A stretch of 64,000 nt of DNA, taken from NCBI GenBank assembly GCA_009377585.1, contig WHTS01000025.1:1-64000 (forward strand). The letters run 5' to 3'. The notes under the pieces were generated by a model that worked only from the letters and a program-made list of their open reading frames with translations, had not been told where the DNA came from and ran no database searches. This document shows positions 42,736-53,094 of this stretch, one piece after another. Origin of the DNA: Betaproteobacteria bacterium (lineage in GTDB: Bacteria; Pseudomonadota; Gammaproteobacteria; Burkholderiales; WYBJ01). Numbering within the stretch: the stretch's first letter is position 1; every line of letters starts with the position of its first letter. The position numbers were made by a program, and so were the translations under genes.

Positions 42736-43353
42736 TCATGTCGCCGCCCGCTCGGCGCTCGCCCGCCGCAGCGCCGAGCGCGCGCCGCGCGTGCGTCCCA
42801 CCAGATCGGCCAGGGCGAAGCCTTCGACAAATGTCACGTCGGCTTCTCCGGCCCGCTTGCGCGCGCTCTCGGTCACGGTTCCGGCGGTGATGTAAACGCC
42901 GTGATCGGCCTTGCGCGCGCGCATCGCGGAGCGCAGCTCGTCGATCGCCGCCGGCCCCGTGCTTTGCGCCCGCCAGCGCCGAAAGCGCACCAGCGTCAGG
43001 TAGCCGTTTCGCTGCAGCTCCAGGTCCCCGCTGGCGCCGTCTGCAATCTCGTAGCGCGCGCGATCGTACGCTTCGGCCAGCATCGCGCGCATGTCGTCGG
43101 GCGAGGCACTGCGCAACGCCTTGAGCAGCGATGGCGCGTCGAGGCTCGGACCGCGCCGGATGCGCAACCACCCGGTGTAGACGCCGACGCCGAGGAAGGG
43201 CAGGGCAGCGGCCGCGCCGAGCACGTGCGGATTCGCGTCGCCCGGGAACAGCCGCGAAAGCAGCGCGCCGACGGCGTACGTCGGCACGGCGGCGAGCAGG
43301 CTCACCCACCAGGGCGACTCGATCAGGGTTCTGAACAGGGAACGTTGGGCCAC
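42736..43353 (-). CDS. Membrane-anchored Mrr/restriction-endonuclease-like protein
   Basis: 205 residues. Two N-terminal membrane helices (WWVSLLAAVPTYAVGALLSRL and VLGAAAALPFLGVGVYTGW) are followed by a restriction-endonuclease-like domain: SGDLELQRNGYLTLVRFRRWR and DELRSAMRARKADHGVYITAGTVTESARKRA. The D...QxK nuclease core reads D...RFRRW, so the usual Gln and catalytic Lys are replaced by Arg, and activity is doubtful. This design (two TM segments plus Mrr-type domain) is known in bacterial proteins of uncertain role. Confidence 0.72.
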   Translation of the reverse strand: MAQRSLFRTLIESPWWVSLLAAVPTYAVGALLSRLFPGDANPHVLGAAAALPFLGVGVYTGWLRIRRGPSLDAPSLLKALRSASPDDMRAMLAEAYDRARYEIADGASGDLELQRNGYLTLVRFRRWRAQSTGPAAIDELRSAMRARKADHGVYITAGTVTESARKRAGEADVTFVEGFALADLVGRTRGARSALRRASAERAAT

Positions 43354-43451
43354 GATTCGGCTCGGCAGAATGAGGCTTTATGCCAAGCCGCCGGCAGTCG
43401 GTCAAGGGCGGACGTATACTTTGCGCGCACAGCCTGGAGGAGTTGGAAGCC

Positions 43452-44654
43452 ATGGAGGAGAACGCCGCACAGCCGCTCGCCGGCGTGAAAGTGCTGGAGC
43501 TGGGCAACATGATCGCGGCACCGTTCTGCACCCGCATCCTGGCCGAGTTCGGCGCCGACGTGGTCAAGATCGAGGATCCGAAGGGCGGGGATCAGCTGCG
43601 GCAGTGGCGCAAGATGTACCAGGGCACGTCGCTGTGGTGGCTGGCGCAGGCCCGCAACAAGAAATCGGTGAGCGTGAACATGCGCGCGGCCGAGGGCCAG
43701 GAGATCGTGCGCCAGCTGGCTGGCCGCTGCGACATCGTGGTGGAAAACTTCCGGCCTGGCACGCTGGAGCGCTGGGGCCTGGGCTGGGAAGCGTTGCACG
43801 CGCTGCACCCGGGGCTCGTGATGGTGCGCCTGTCGGGCTACGGCCAGACCGGCCCGTACAAGGACCGGCCCGGCTTCGGCGTGATCGGCGAGGCGATGGG
43901 CGGCATGCGCTACATCACCGGCTACCCCGAGCTGCCGCCGGTGCGCATGGGCATCTCCATCGGCGACTCGATCGCCGCCCTGTACGGCGCGATCGGCGCC
44001 CTGGTCGCGCTGCATCATCGCAAGGTCAACGGCGGCAGCGGACAGATGGTCGATCTCGCGCTCTACGAAGCGGTCTTCAGCGTGATGGAAAGCCTGGTGC
44101 CGGAGTTCGACGTGCTCGGATTCGTGCGCGAGCGCGCCGGCAATGCGCTGCCCGGGATCGTGCCCTCGAATACTTATCCCACGCGCGACGGCAAGTACGT
44201 CATCATCGGTGCGAACGGCGACAGCATCTTCAAGCGCCTGATGAGCGCGATCGGCCGCCAAGACCTGGCGAACGATCCGGGGCTGGCGAGCAACGAAGGC
44301 CGCGTCGCTCGCACCGAGGAGCTCGATGCCGTCATCGGCGGCTGGACGCAATCGCACGAGCTCGCCGCGGTATTGCGCGTGCTGCACGAGGCCGACGTGC
44401 CGTCCAGCAAGGTGTACGACGTGCGCGACATCATGGCCGATCCGCATTACGCCGCACGCGGCATGATCGAGCAGTTCCGTCTTGCCGACGGCCAGGGCCT
44501 GAAGCTGCCGGCCATCGTGCCGAAGCTTTCGGCCACACCCGGGCGCACGCGCTGGCTCGGGCCGAAGCTGGGCGCGCATACCGACGAGGTGCTGGGCGAG
44601 ATCGGCTACGACGAGCAGCGCCGCAACGCCCTGCGTGCGGCCGGGGTGATTTGA
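43452..44654 (+). CDS. CaiB/BaiF CoA-transferase family III protein
   Basis: 400 residues from ATG 43452, preceded by GGAGGAG. Motifs: LELGNMIAAPFCTRILAEFGADVVKIE, RQLAGRCDIVVENFRPGTLERWGLGW, VRLSGYGQTGPYKDRPGFGVIGEAMGG, the catalytic Asp in MGISIGDSIAALYG, and the C-terminal RTRWLGPKLGAHTDEVL. It is a family III CoA-transferase for an unidentified organic acid; it is distinct from the copy at 23.7 kb in sequence and strand. Confidence 0.9.
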   Translation: MEENAAQPLAGVKVLELGNMIAAPFCTRILAEFGADVVKIEDPKGGDQLRQWRKMYQGTSLWWLAQARNKKSVSVNMRAAEGQEIVRQLAGRCDIVVENFRPGTLERWGLGWEALHALHPGLVMVRLSGYGQTGPYKDRPGFGVIGEAMGGMRYITGYPELPPVRMGISIGDSIAALYGAIGALVALHHRKVNGGSGQMVDLALYEAVFSVMESLVPEFDVLGFVRERAGNALPGIVPSNTYPTRDGKYVIIGANGDSIFKRLMSAIGRQDLANDPGLASNEGRVARTEELDAVIGGWTQSHELAAVLRVLHEADVPSSKVYDVRDIMADPHYAARGMIEQFRLADGQGLKLPAIVPKLSATPGRTRWLGPKLGAHTDEVLGEIGYDEQRRNALRAAGVI

Positions 44655-44749
44655 CGCAGAACGAAACCGGGCCGCTGTGACCGCGGTGCGAGTGCGTGGC
44701 CCGTGCGGCCGGATTGGGCTAAGATGGGCCGACGCTGCAGGAGAAGCCG

Positions 44750-45202
44750 ATGCAGATCCGCGACATTCTCGGGATGAAAGGGAGCACGATATTCAGCATC
44801 GAGCCCGAGGGCCGTCTCGCCGCTGCCGTCGACCTGATGGTGTCGAACGACATCGGCTCGCTGGTGGTGATGCGCGACGGCGAAATGACCGGGATGCTGA
44901 CCTTTCGCGAAGTGCTGCAGGAGCTGAAGGCGCGTGCCGGCAATCTCGGCGATGCGCGCGCGGGCGATGTCATGAACACCGCGCCGATCACCGGAACGCC
45001 GTCCGACACCGTCGACCAGGTGCGCGAGACCATGACGGCCAATCACGTGCGCTACCTGCCTATCCTCGATCAAGGGCGCCTGCTCGGCGTCATCTCGTTT
45101 CACGACATTGCCAAGGCGGTCATCAAGCAGGCCGACTTCGAGAACCGGCTGCTCAAGCGCTACATCAAGCACTGGCCGGAGGAGCAGGACAAGGCGCTCT
45201 GA
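44750..45202 (+). CDS. CBS-domain pair protein
   Basis: 150 residues made of two CBS motifs (residues ~5-60 and ~72-125): FSIEPEGRLAAAVDLMVSNDIGSLVVMRDGEMTGMLTFREVL and VMNTAPITGTPSDTVDQVRETMTANHVRYLPILDQGRLLGVISFHDI. Stand-alone CBS pairs bind adenine nucleotides and modulate partners. GCAGGAGAAGCC lies before ATG 44750. Confidence 0.87.
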   Translation: MQIRDILGMKGSTIFSIEPEGRLAAAVDLMVSNDIGSLVVMRDGEMTGMLTFREVLQELKARAGNLGDARAGDVMNTAPITGTPSDTVDQVRETMTANHVRYLPILDQGRLLGVISFHDIAKAVIKQADFENRLLKRYIKHWPEEQDKAL

Positions 45203-45221
45203 GCCACGATCTGAGCCCTTT

Positions 45222-45293
45222 GTCCCGAGCTGCCCGACCCCGACCCGCTCGTCCCCAGCTGCCCGACCGCGACCCGCTCGTCCCGAGCGCCGG
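45222..45293. repeat. 29-nt direct tandem repeat, about 2.4 copies
   Basis: GTCCC(G/C)AGCTGCCCGACC begins at 45222 and 45251, and a third partial copy starts at 45280. The two full units differ at two positions. Located between the CBS and MFS genes. Confidence 0.6.
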
Positions 45294-45319
45294 CGCGACG
45301 ATGCGTTTTCGGCTCACGC

Positions 45320-46660
45320 ATGAGCTCCGGGACTGAAGACCGGGTGCTCGCACCCGGCGTTCGCCCGCGCGAGGCATGGGCCTGGGCGATGTTCGATTTC
45401 GCCAACTCGGGCTACACCACGGTCGTCATCACCGCGATCTACAACGCGTATTTCGTCGCCGTCATCGCCGGCAACAGCCACTGGGCGACGCTCGCGTGGT
45501 CCGGCGCGCTCGCTGTGTCGTATCTGCTCATCATGCTGACGGCTCCGGCGATTGGCGCGCTCGCGGACGCCTATGCGTGCAAGAAGAAGCTCCTGGCCGC
45601 GACCACCGTGGGGTGCGCGCTCTTTACCGCCGCGCTGGCGGGCGCCGGTCCCGGCGAGCTTGCGGCTGCGCTGCTTTTTCTGGTCTTGAGCAATTTCTTC
45701 TTCGGCAGCGGCGAGAACCTGATTGCGGCCTTCCTGCCGGAAATCGCCGACGGCAGACATCTCGGCCGGGTTTCCGGCTGGGGCTGGGGCTTGGGCTACC
45801 TGGGCGGGATGCTGACGCTCGGGCTGTGTCTCGCCTACGTCACGAGCGTGCAGACCGCGGGCGGCGGCGCCGAGGCGTTCGTCCCCGGGACGCTATGGAT
45901 CACGGCCGCGATGTTCCTGCTCGCTTCGCTGCCCACGTTCCTCTTCTTACGCGAACGGGCGCGACCGCAACCACATGTGCTAGGCGCCGGCGCGCTCACC
46001 GAATCGATGGCGCGGCTTGCGCGCACATGGCGGGAGAGCCGGCGCTATCGCGACCTCGCGCGCTTCCTGCCTTGCCTCGTGTGCTACCAGGCAGGGGTCC
46101 AGGCCGTGGTTGCGCTCGCTGCGATCTATGCGCAGCAGGTCATGAAGTTCGACACGGGGCAGACCATCGTGCTCATCCTGGTGGTGAACGTGGCGGCGGC
46201 GATCGGCGCGGCTGCGTTCGGGTATGTGCAGGACCGGCTCGGCCACAAGCGCGCAATCGCGCTCACCTTGGCCGGTTGGCTCGCGACGGTCGTTCTCGCC
46301 TCGGTGGCGGAATCGAACGTCACCTTCTGGCTGGCAGCCCACCTGGCGGGACTGTGCCTCGGCTCCAGCCAGTCGGCCGGCCGCGCCCTGGTCGGCTATC
46401 TGAGCCCGCCGGAGCGCCAGGGCGAGTTCTTCGGCCTGTGGGGCCTGGGCGTGAAGCTCTCGTCGATCCTGGGGCCCATCACCTACGGCGCGATCGTCGC
46501 CATCACCCAGGGCGAGCATCGCATCGCCTTCCTCGTCACGGGCATCTATTTTCTTGCGGGCCTCGCGCTGCTCGCGGGCGTGGACGTGCGCCGGGGGAGG
46601 GAGGCGGCGCTGGTCGCCCCGCTGCCCGCTACTGCAGAACCTGCTGCAGCCAGCGGCTGA
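45320..46660 (+). CDS. MFS transporter, UMF1/Atg22-like
   Basis: 446 residues with about twelve membrane helices and the UMF1-type N-terminus REAWAWAMFDFANSGYTTVVITAIYNAYFV. Further motifs: LTAPAIGALADAYACKKKLL (MFS motif A-like), SNFFFGSGENLIAAFLPEIA, and LCLGSSQSAGRALVGYLSPPERQGEFFGLW. The subfamily includes vacuolar amino-acid effluxers in fungi; in bacteria the substrate is unknown. Its 3' end overlaps the convergent esterase gene by 32 nt. Confidence 0.85.
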   Translation: MSSGTEDRVLAPGVRPREAWAWAMFDFANSGYTTVVITAIYNAYFVAVIAGNSHWATLAWSGALAVSYLLIMLTAPAIGALADAYACKKKLLAATTVGCALFTAALAGAGPGELAAALLFLVLSNFFFGSGENLIAAFLPEIADGRHLGRVSGWGWGLGYLGGMLTLGLCLAYVTSVQTAGGGAEAFVPGTLWITAAMFLLASLPTFLFLRERARPQPHVLGAGALTESMARLARTWRESRRYRDLARFLPCLVCYQAGVQAVVALAAIYAQQVMKFDTGQTIVLILVVNVAAAIGAAAFGYVQDRLGHKRAIALTLAGWLATVVLASVAESNVTFWLAAHLAGLCLGSSQSAGRALVGYLSPPERQGEFFGLWGLGVKLSSILGPITYGAIVAITQGEHRIAFLVTGIYFLAGLALLAGVDVRRGREAALVAPLPATAEPAAASG

Positions 46661-47294
46661 TGTCCTCGATCTCCTCCAGGCAGACCGAGTGCGGCATCGG
46701 ATATTCGTGCCATTCCACCGGGTAACCTCGTTCGGCCAGCAGGGCGCGCGAGCGTTGACCGAGCTCGATGTCGATGACCGGATCGTCCGTGCCGTGCGCC
46801 ATGAAGATCGGCGTTGCGGCGTTCGCCTGGGCCGCTTCGGCAGCGAGGGTTTCCGGCAGCGGCAGGTAGCTCGAAAGCACCATCAGTCCGGCCAGCCTCT
46901 GCGCATGGCGCAGCCCGGCTTGCAGCGTGATCGCGCCGCCTTGCGAAAACCCGGCCAGCACGATGCGCTCGGATGCAATCCCGCGCGCCTGCTCGCGCGC
47001 AGCCAGGGCCTCGATGGCGGCCTGCGAGGCGACGATGCCGCGCGCGTCCGGACGCCGGTCCAGTCCATCGAAGGTGACGTCGTACCACGCGCGCATGACG
47101 TAGCCGTTGTTGATGGTGACCGGCATCATGGGCGCGTGCGGGAACACGAAGCGGACGCGCAGCTGCGGTGGCAAGCGCAGCTCCTTCACGATCGGAACGA
47201 AATCGTTGCCGTCGGCGCCGAGCCCGTGCAGCCAGACCACGGCTGCGGCGGGGCTAGGGCCGGTCTCTATCTCGATGGTCTCCAGTTCATTCAT
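46629..47294 (-). CDS. Carboxylesterase / phospholipase (EstB/YpfH-type)
   Basis: 221 residues of the dienelactone-hydrolase-like carboxylesterase group. The oxyanion strand is VVWLHGLGADGNDF, the nucleophile Ser lies in VLAGFSQGGAITL, the acid Asp in FMAHGTDDPVIDI, and His in YPMPHSVCLEE. Length and motifs match type II carboxylesterases. ATG 47294 overlaps the 3' end of the Mog-type gene by 8 nt, suggesting co-transcription. Confidence 0.88.
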   Translation of the reverse strand: MNELETIEIETGPSPAAAVVWLHGLGADGNDFVPIVKELRLPPQLRVRFVFPHAPMMPVTINNGYVMRAWYDVTFDGLDRRPDARGIVASQAAIEALAAREQARGIASERIVLAGFSQGGAITLQAGLRHAQRLAGLMVLSSYLPLPETLAAEAAQANAATPIFMAHGTDDPVIDIELGQRSRALLAERGYPVEWHEYPMPHSVCLEEIEDISRWLQQVLQ

Positions 47295-47895
47295 TGCGCG
47301 TTGTGGGCCGGGGGCGAAGGGCGGACTTGGGACGGAACGCCTTGCATACCTCGTCGCGGGTCTCGATGTAGGGGCCGCCGATCAAATCGACGCAGTACGG
47401 CACAGCAGCGAATATACCCGGCACCAGCGTCTCGCCCTGCGGCCCTTTCAGGCCCTCGAGCGTTTCGCGGATCGATTTTGGCTGTCCGGGAAGGTTGATG
47501 ATGAGGCAGCCCTTGCGGATGACGGCAACCTGCCGCGACAGGATCGCGGTGGGCACGAAGCGAAGGCTGATCTGGCGCATCTGCTCGCCGAATCCCGGCA
47601 TCACGCGATCGGCCACCGCAGCCGTCGCTTCCGGCGTGACGTCGCGCGGGGCGGGGCCGGTGCCGCCGGTGGTGAGCACGAGGTGACAACCCTCGCGGTC
47701 GGCCAGGTCCTTCAGATTCGCCTCGATCACCGGCTGTTCGTCGGGAACGAGGCGCGTGACCGTGCGCCAGGGGCTCGCGAGCGCGACCCGGAACCATTGC
47801 TCCAGCGCGGGGATGCCCTCGTCGCGATAGACGCCTTGCGAGGCGCGGTCGCTGATCGAAACCAGGCCGATGACGAGCGTGTCGGGCGCGTCCAT
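47287..47895 (-). CDS. mog: Molybdopterin adenylyltransferase (MogA-type)
   Basis: 202 residues: IGLVSISDRASQGVYRDEGIPAL at the start, LVLTTGGTGPAPRDVTPEAT with the molybdopterin-binding TTGGTG, GFGEQMRQISLRFVPTAILSRQ, and LIINLPGQPKSIRETL. It activates molybdopterin by adenylation during molybdenum-cofactor synthesis. Start ATG 47895. Upstream of the esterase gene on the same strand. Confidence 0.9.
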   Translation of the reverse strand: MDAPDTLVIGLVSISDRASQGVYRDEGIPALEQWFRVALASPWRTVTRLVPDEQPVIEANLKDLADREGCHLVLTTGGTGPAPRDVTPEATAAVADRVMPGFGEQMRQISLRFVPTAILSRQVAVIRKGCLIINLPGQPKSIRETLEGLKGPQGETLVPGIFAAVPYCVDLIGGPYIETRDEVCKAFRPKSALRPRPTTRNE

Positions 47896-47940
47896 GGCGG
47901 CAGAGTATAGCGCTGCCGCTCGCCGCCCGGACGCCTCGCG

Positions 47941-47995
47941 CAAACCACACCACCCCGTCGGCTCTGCCGACACCCCTCCTCGAGAGAGGAGGGGA
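47941..47995. repeat. Dispersed GGTGGTGTGG palindromic repeat, copy 2
   Basis: CAAACCACACCACCCCGTCGGC...GCCGAC followed by CCCCTCCTCGAGAGAGGAGGGG. Shares its blocks with 27684-27797 and 51312-51510. Lies between mog and yjgA. Confidence 0.6.
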
Positions 47996-48003
47996 ATACG
48001 AGG

Positions 48004-48543
48004 CTAGCCGATGTCGGCGCCGCCGGATTCGCCTGCGGGAGGGTCGCCCAGGCAATCGCGCAAAGCCCGAAACAAGGCACGATTGGCTTTCGGCGGGTCG
48101 CCGCGGGCGAGCTCGCGGCGCGCATTGCGTACCAGCGTATGCAGATGCTGCGTGTCGAGCCCCGGATGGGTGGCGGCAAGCTCGGTGAGCGCAGAATCCT
48201 CGGCCAACAGGCGCTCGCGCCAGCGCTCCGCTTCGTGATGGCGGGTGTTGTCGCGCCGGCGCTCGTTGCGCATGAGCGACAGGCGCTGCGCGATCGGTTC
48301 GGCATCCACCTCGCGCATCAACCGGCCGATGTATTGCATCTGCCGCCGGCGCGCTTCGAAGGTCGGTATCCGCCTTGCCTGGGCGATCGCATCGGCGAGC
48401 CGCTCCGGCAGATCGAGGCCCGCAAGCTGCGCGGACGGCAGCGCGACCAGTGCTTCGCCGAGCGCCTGGAGCGCGTGCATGTCCTTTTTGCGGCGGGTTT
48501 TGCTGACCGGCTGGGGGTCGTCGTTGCCGGGCGGTTCGGTCAC
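48004..48543 (-). CDS. yjgA: Ribosome biogenesis factor YjgA (DarP, DUF615)
   Basis: 179 residues from GTG 48543: a short acidic/polar N-terminus (TEPPGNDDPQPVSKTRRKKDMHALQALGEALV), then the all-helical core with IPTFEARRRQMQYIGRLMREVDAEPI and HLHTLVRNARRELARGDPPKANRALFRALRD. E. coli YjgA acts in late 50S ribosome assembly. Divergent from pmbA, a conserved arrangement in beta- and gammaproteobacteria. Confidence 0.9.
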   Translation of the reverse strand: MTEPPGNDDPQPVSKTRRKKDMHALQALGEALVALPSAQLAGLDLPERLADAIAQARRIPTFEARRRQMQYIGRLMREVDAEPIAQRLSLMRNERRRDNTRHHEAERWRERLLAEDSALTELAATHPGLDTQHLHTLVRNARRELARGDPPKANRALFRALRDCLGDPPAGESGGADIG

Positions 48544-48607
48544 GGGATGCGGGCAGTTGCGGTCGGTCGAGCTGCTATGATAGCCCTCTTTGCGACGCGA
48601 GCCTTCA

Positions 48608-49948
48608 ATGCCGGACACGCGTTTCAGTTTTACCCCCGACCGCTTCCAGGAAATCGTCGGCGACGTGCTCGCCAAAGCGCGTGCGCGGGGCGCCACCGCC
48701 GCCGAGACCGAGGTGTCCGAGAGCCTCGGTCAAAGCGTGACGGTGCGCCAGGGTGAAGTCGAGACCATCGAGTACACCCGCGACAAGGGGCTTGCGCTCA
48801 CGGTCTATATCGGCCAGCAGCGTGGCCACGCGAGCAGCACCGATCTGTCGCCGCAGGCGATCAGCGATACCATCGACAAGGCCCTGACCATCGCGCGCTT
48901 CACCGCCGCCGACGATTGCGCCGGCCTCGCGGACGAAGACCTGCTCGCGCGCGACATTCCGGATCTCGATCTGTATCGGCCCTGGGGCATCAGCGTCGAA
49001 CGCTCGATCGAGCTCGCGCAAGCTTGCGAGGCGGCGGCTTTCGCGGTGGACAAACGCATCACCAACTCCGAAGGCGCTTCGGTGGGAACGCACGACGCGC
49101 ACTTCGTCTATGGCAACTCGGCTGGGTTCATGGCCGGCTACCCGAGCTCGCGCCATCATATTTCCTGCGCCGTCATCGCTGGCAAGGACGACGCGATGCA
49201 GCGCGACGACTGGTACACCTCGGCGCGCGATCCGGAAACGCTCGATCCGGCCGATCGCGTCGGTACCATCGCCGGCGAGCGCACGCTCAAGCGGCTGGGC
49301 GCGCGCAAGATCGATACGACCCAAGCCCCGGTGCTGTTCGAGGCGCCGCTCGCGAGCGGCCTGCTCGGGCATTTCGTTTCGGCGGCGAGCGGGGGAAATC
49401 TCTACCGCAAGTCATCCTTCCTGGTCGATGCGCTGGGGAAGCCGATTTTTTCTCCCTGCGTGACGATTGCCGAGCGGCCGCATCTGCCGCGTGGGCTCGC
49501 GAGCACCGCGTTCGACGAGGAGGGCGTGGCAACCCACGCACGCAACGTGGTCGAGGCGGGCGTTCTGCAGGGCTACTTCCTCGGCACCTATTCGGGGCGC
49601 AAGCTCGGCATGCGCTCGACCGGAAACGCGGGCGGCAACCACAATCTCGTGCTCGAGCCGGGCGAGCTCGACCTCGCCGGGATGCTCAAGCGCATGGGGC
49701 GCGGGTTGCTCGTGACCGAGCTGCTCGGCATGGGCGTGAGCATGGTGAGCGGCGATTATTCGCGCGGTGCCGCCGGATTCTGGGTCGAGAACGGGACGAT
49801 TGCTTTCCCCGTGCAGGAGGTGACCATCGCCTCGAACCTGAAGGACATGTTCCTCGGCATCGACGCGGTAGGCAACGACGTCATGGTGCGCGGCTCGCGC
49901 GTCAGCGGCTCGGTGCTGATCGGCCAGATGACGATCGCCGGCGATTGA
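48608..49948 (+). CDS. pmbA: Metalloprotease subunit PmbA (TldE)
   Basis: 446 residues with the TldD/PmbA fold: ESLGQSVTVRQGEVETIEYTRDKGLALTVY near the N-terminus, GFMAGYPSSRHHISCAVIAG, TAFDEEGVATHARNVVEAGVLQGYFLGTYSGRKLGMRSTGNAGG, and MGVSMVSGDYSRGAAGFWVENG. With TldD it forms a Zn protease that processes modified peptides and degrades unfolded peptides. ATG 48608; divergent from yjgA. Confidence 0.92.
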   Translation: MPDTRFSFTPDRFQEIVGDVLAKARARGATAAETEVSESLGQSVTVRQGEVETIEYTRDKGLALTVYIGQQRGHASSTDLSPQAISDTIDKALTIARFTAADDCAGLADEDLLARDIPDLDLYRPWGISVERSIELAQACEAAAFAVDKRITNSEGASVGTHDAHFVYGNSAGFMAGYPSSRHHISCAVIAGKDDAMQRDDWYTSARDPETLDPADRVGTIAGERTLKRLGARKIDTTQAPVLFEAPLASGLLGHFVSAASGGNLYRKSSFLVDALGKPIFSPCVTIAERPHLPRGLASTAFDEEGVATHARNVVEAGVLQGYFLGTYSGRKLGMRSTGNAGGNHNLVLEPGELDLAGMLKRMGRGLLVTELLGMGVSMVSGDYSRGAAGFWVENGTIAFPVQEVTIASNLKDMFLGIDAVGNDVMVRGSRVSGSVLIGQMTIAGD

Positions 49949-50105
49949 GACGCTTGGCCGCGTCCCCGTATCGATCGTTTCGTGCTGGAGGCAGGCGATA
50001 CGGACACGACGCTCCGCCTCTCCCTTGAGAGAGGGTCGGACGTGAGCGTCGAACAGTGTCGTGAAACACGAAACAGTTCGATAGGTTCGAGATGGGAGGA
50101 GATCG

Positions 50106-51275
<1,170 letters not shown>

Positions 51276-51311
51276 TACCGCGTAGTGCGTCTGCATAGCG
51301 CCTGGCGTCTC

Positions 51312-51510
51312 GAGACCACCCCGTCCGCGCCATTGTCGCGTCCAGCCCCTCTTGGCAGGAGGGGAATGCTTTGGATCTCCGCTCCTCTCAGAACCACCCC
51401 ATCCGCGACATTGTCGCGTCCAGCCTCTCCTTGGCAGGAGGGGAATGCTTTTGAATCTCCCCTCCTCTCAGGAGGAGGGGTGGCGCGAAGCGCCGGGTGG
51501 TGTGGTTTTC
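51312..51510. repeat. Dispersed GGTGGTGTGG palindromic repeat, tandem copy 3
   Basis: ACCACCCC(G/A)TCCGCG-C(C/A)ATTGTCGCGTCCAGCC and TTGGCAGGAGGGGAATGCTTT occur twice in tandem (from ~51315 and ~51402), then CCCCTCCTC-TCAG-GAGGAGGGG, GGCGCGAAGCGCC and GGTGGTGTGG. Fills most of the gap between the convergent DctP and DctM genes. Confidence 0.65.
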
Positions 51511-51558
51511 CGGCGAGGCGCGATGCCAGTCGCATCGCGTCGCCGCGAAGCAGACCTT

Positions 51559-53094
51559 CTACTGCTTCGCAGGCTCCCGCAACAGATCCCGCTCGAGGGC
51601 CTTGGCCGCGTCCTGGTCCTCGCCGTGGGACGATTCGGTGGGGCCGGCGCCAGGCTCGCGGGGCGTGGATTCGGACTTTCCGGGCGGCAGGAACTGATTC
51701 GGATCGGGCGGCACGAACTCCGGCATCGGAATCTCGATCTTCACCTTGTCGAGGTCGATCTTGTCTTCCGTGTCCAGCCACATCGTGACCAGGCCCGGCC
51801 ACAGGATCACGATGGCCACCATCACGAGCTGCAGCCCGACCCACGGAATCGCGCCCCAGTAGATGTCGCTGGTCTTGACCTCCTTCGGCGCAATCCCGCG
51901 CAGGTAGAACAGCGCGAAGCCGAACGGCGGGTGCATGAACGAGGTCTGCAGCGTCACGCACAACAGCACGCCGAACCAGATGAGATCGATGCCCATCTTG
52001 TCCGCCACGGGCGCCAGCAGCGGAATGATGATGAAGGCAATCTCGAAGAAGTCGAGAAAGAACGCGAGAAAAAAGACGAACAGGTTGACGAAGAGCAGAA
52101 ACCCGACCGTGCCGCCGGGCAGGTTCGAGAGATGATGTTCGATCCAGAGCGAGCCGTCGACCCCCTGGAACACCAGGCTGAATACCGTCGAGCCGATCAG
52201 GATGAAGATCACCATGGCGGTGATGCGCATGGTGATCTCCATGCCTTCGCGCACGAGCCGCCAGGTGAGTCGGCGATGCAATGCCGCCAGCGCGATTGCA
52301 CCCACGGCGCCGAGCGCACCGGCTTCGGTCGCCGTGGCGATCCCCATGAAGATCGTCCCCAGCACGAGGAAGATGAGCACGATCGAAGGCACCATGCCCC
52401 ACAGGACGCGATTGACCAGCGCCCAGCCGTGCAACGTGCGCGCTTCCTTCGGCAGCGGCGGCACCCAGTGCGGGCGGAAGAACGCAACGACGGCGATGAA
52501 GGCGAGGAAGATCAGCGTCTGCACGATCGAGGGCCCGAGTGCGCCCTTGTACATGTCGCCCACCGAACGCCCGATCTGATCGGCCAGCACCACCAGCACG
52601 AGCGAGGGCGGAATGAGCTGCGTGATCGTGCCCGATGCGGCGATCGTGCCGGTGGCGATGCGCCTGTCGTAGCGGTAGCGCAGCATGATCGGCAGCGAGA
52701 TGACGCCCATTGCGATCACCGATGCCGCCACCGTGCCGGTGATCGCGCCGAGGATCGCGCCCACCACGATGACGGCATAGGCGAGCCCTCCCGGCAGCGG
52801 CCCGAACAACTGCCCGCAGCCTTCGAGCAGATCTTCGGCCAGCCCGCAACGCTCCAGGATCGCGCCCATGAAGGTGAAGAACGGGATCGCCAGCAGCAGC
52901 TCGTTCGACATGATGCCGAAGATGCGAAACGGCAGGTTGTACAGATACTCGGGCGGGAAGAAGCCGAGGTGGATGCTGGCGAGGCCGAAGGCGAGCCCGA
53001 GCGCCGCGAGCGAGAATGCTACCGGAAAGCCGATCAGCATGATCACGATCAAGCCACCGAACATGAGCGGCGGCATCAGCTCGCGCGTGATCAT
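51559..53094 (-). CDS. dctM: TRAP transporter large permease DctM
   Basis: 511 residues with about twelve or more membrane helices. Signatures: MPPLMFGGLIVIMLIGFPVAFSLA, LAIPFFTFMGAILERCGLAEDLL, GGLAYAVIVVGAILGAITGTVAASVIAMGVISLPIMLRYRYD, and ASGTITQLIPPSLVLVVLADQ. A ~60-residue polar C-terminal tail (PEFVPPDPNQFLPP ... EPAKQ) is longer than usual. ATG 53094 overlaps the DctQ stop (ATGA). It works with DctQ and a DctP receptor to import organic acids with a cation gradient. Confidence 0.92.
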   Translation of the reverse strand: MITRELMPPLMFGGLIVIMLIGFPVAFSLAALGLAFGLASIHLGFFPPEYLYNLPFRIFGIMSNELLLAIPFFTFMGAILERCGLAEDLLEGCGQLFGPLPGGLAYAVIVVGAILGAITGTVAASVIAMGVISLPIMLRYRYDRRIATGTIAASGTITQLIPPSLVLVVLADQIGRSVGDMYKGALGPSIVQTLIFLAFIAVVAFFRPHWVPPLPKEARTLHGWALVNRVLWGMVPSIVLIFLVLGTIFMGIATATEAGALGAVGAIALAALHRRLTWRLVREGMEITMRITAMVIFILIGSTVFSLVFQGVDGSLWIEHHLSNLPGGTVGFLLFVNLFVFFLAFFLDFFEIAFIIIPLLAPVADKMGIDLIWFGVLLCVTLQTSFMHPPFGFALFYLRGIAPKEVKTSDIYWGAIPWVGLQLVMVAIVILWPGLVTMWLDTEDKIDLDKVKIEIPMPEFVPPDPNQFLPPGKSESTPREPGAGPTESSHGEDQDAAKALERDLLREPAKQ

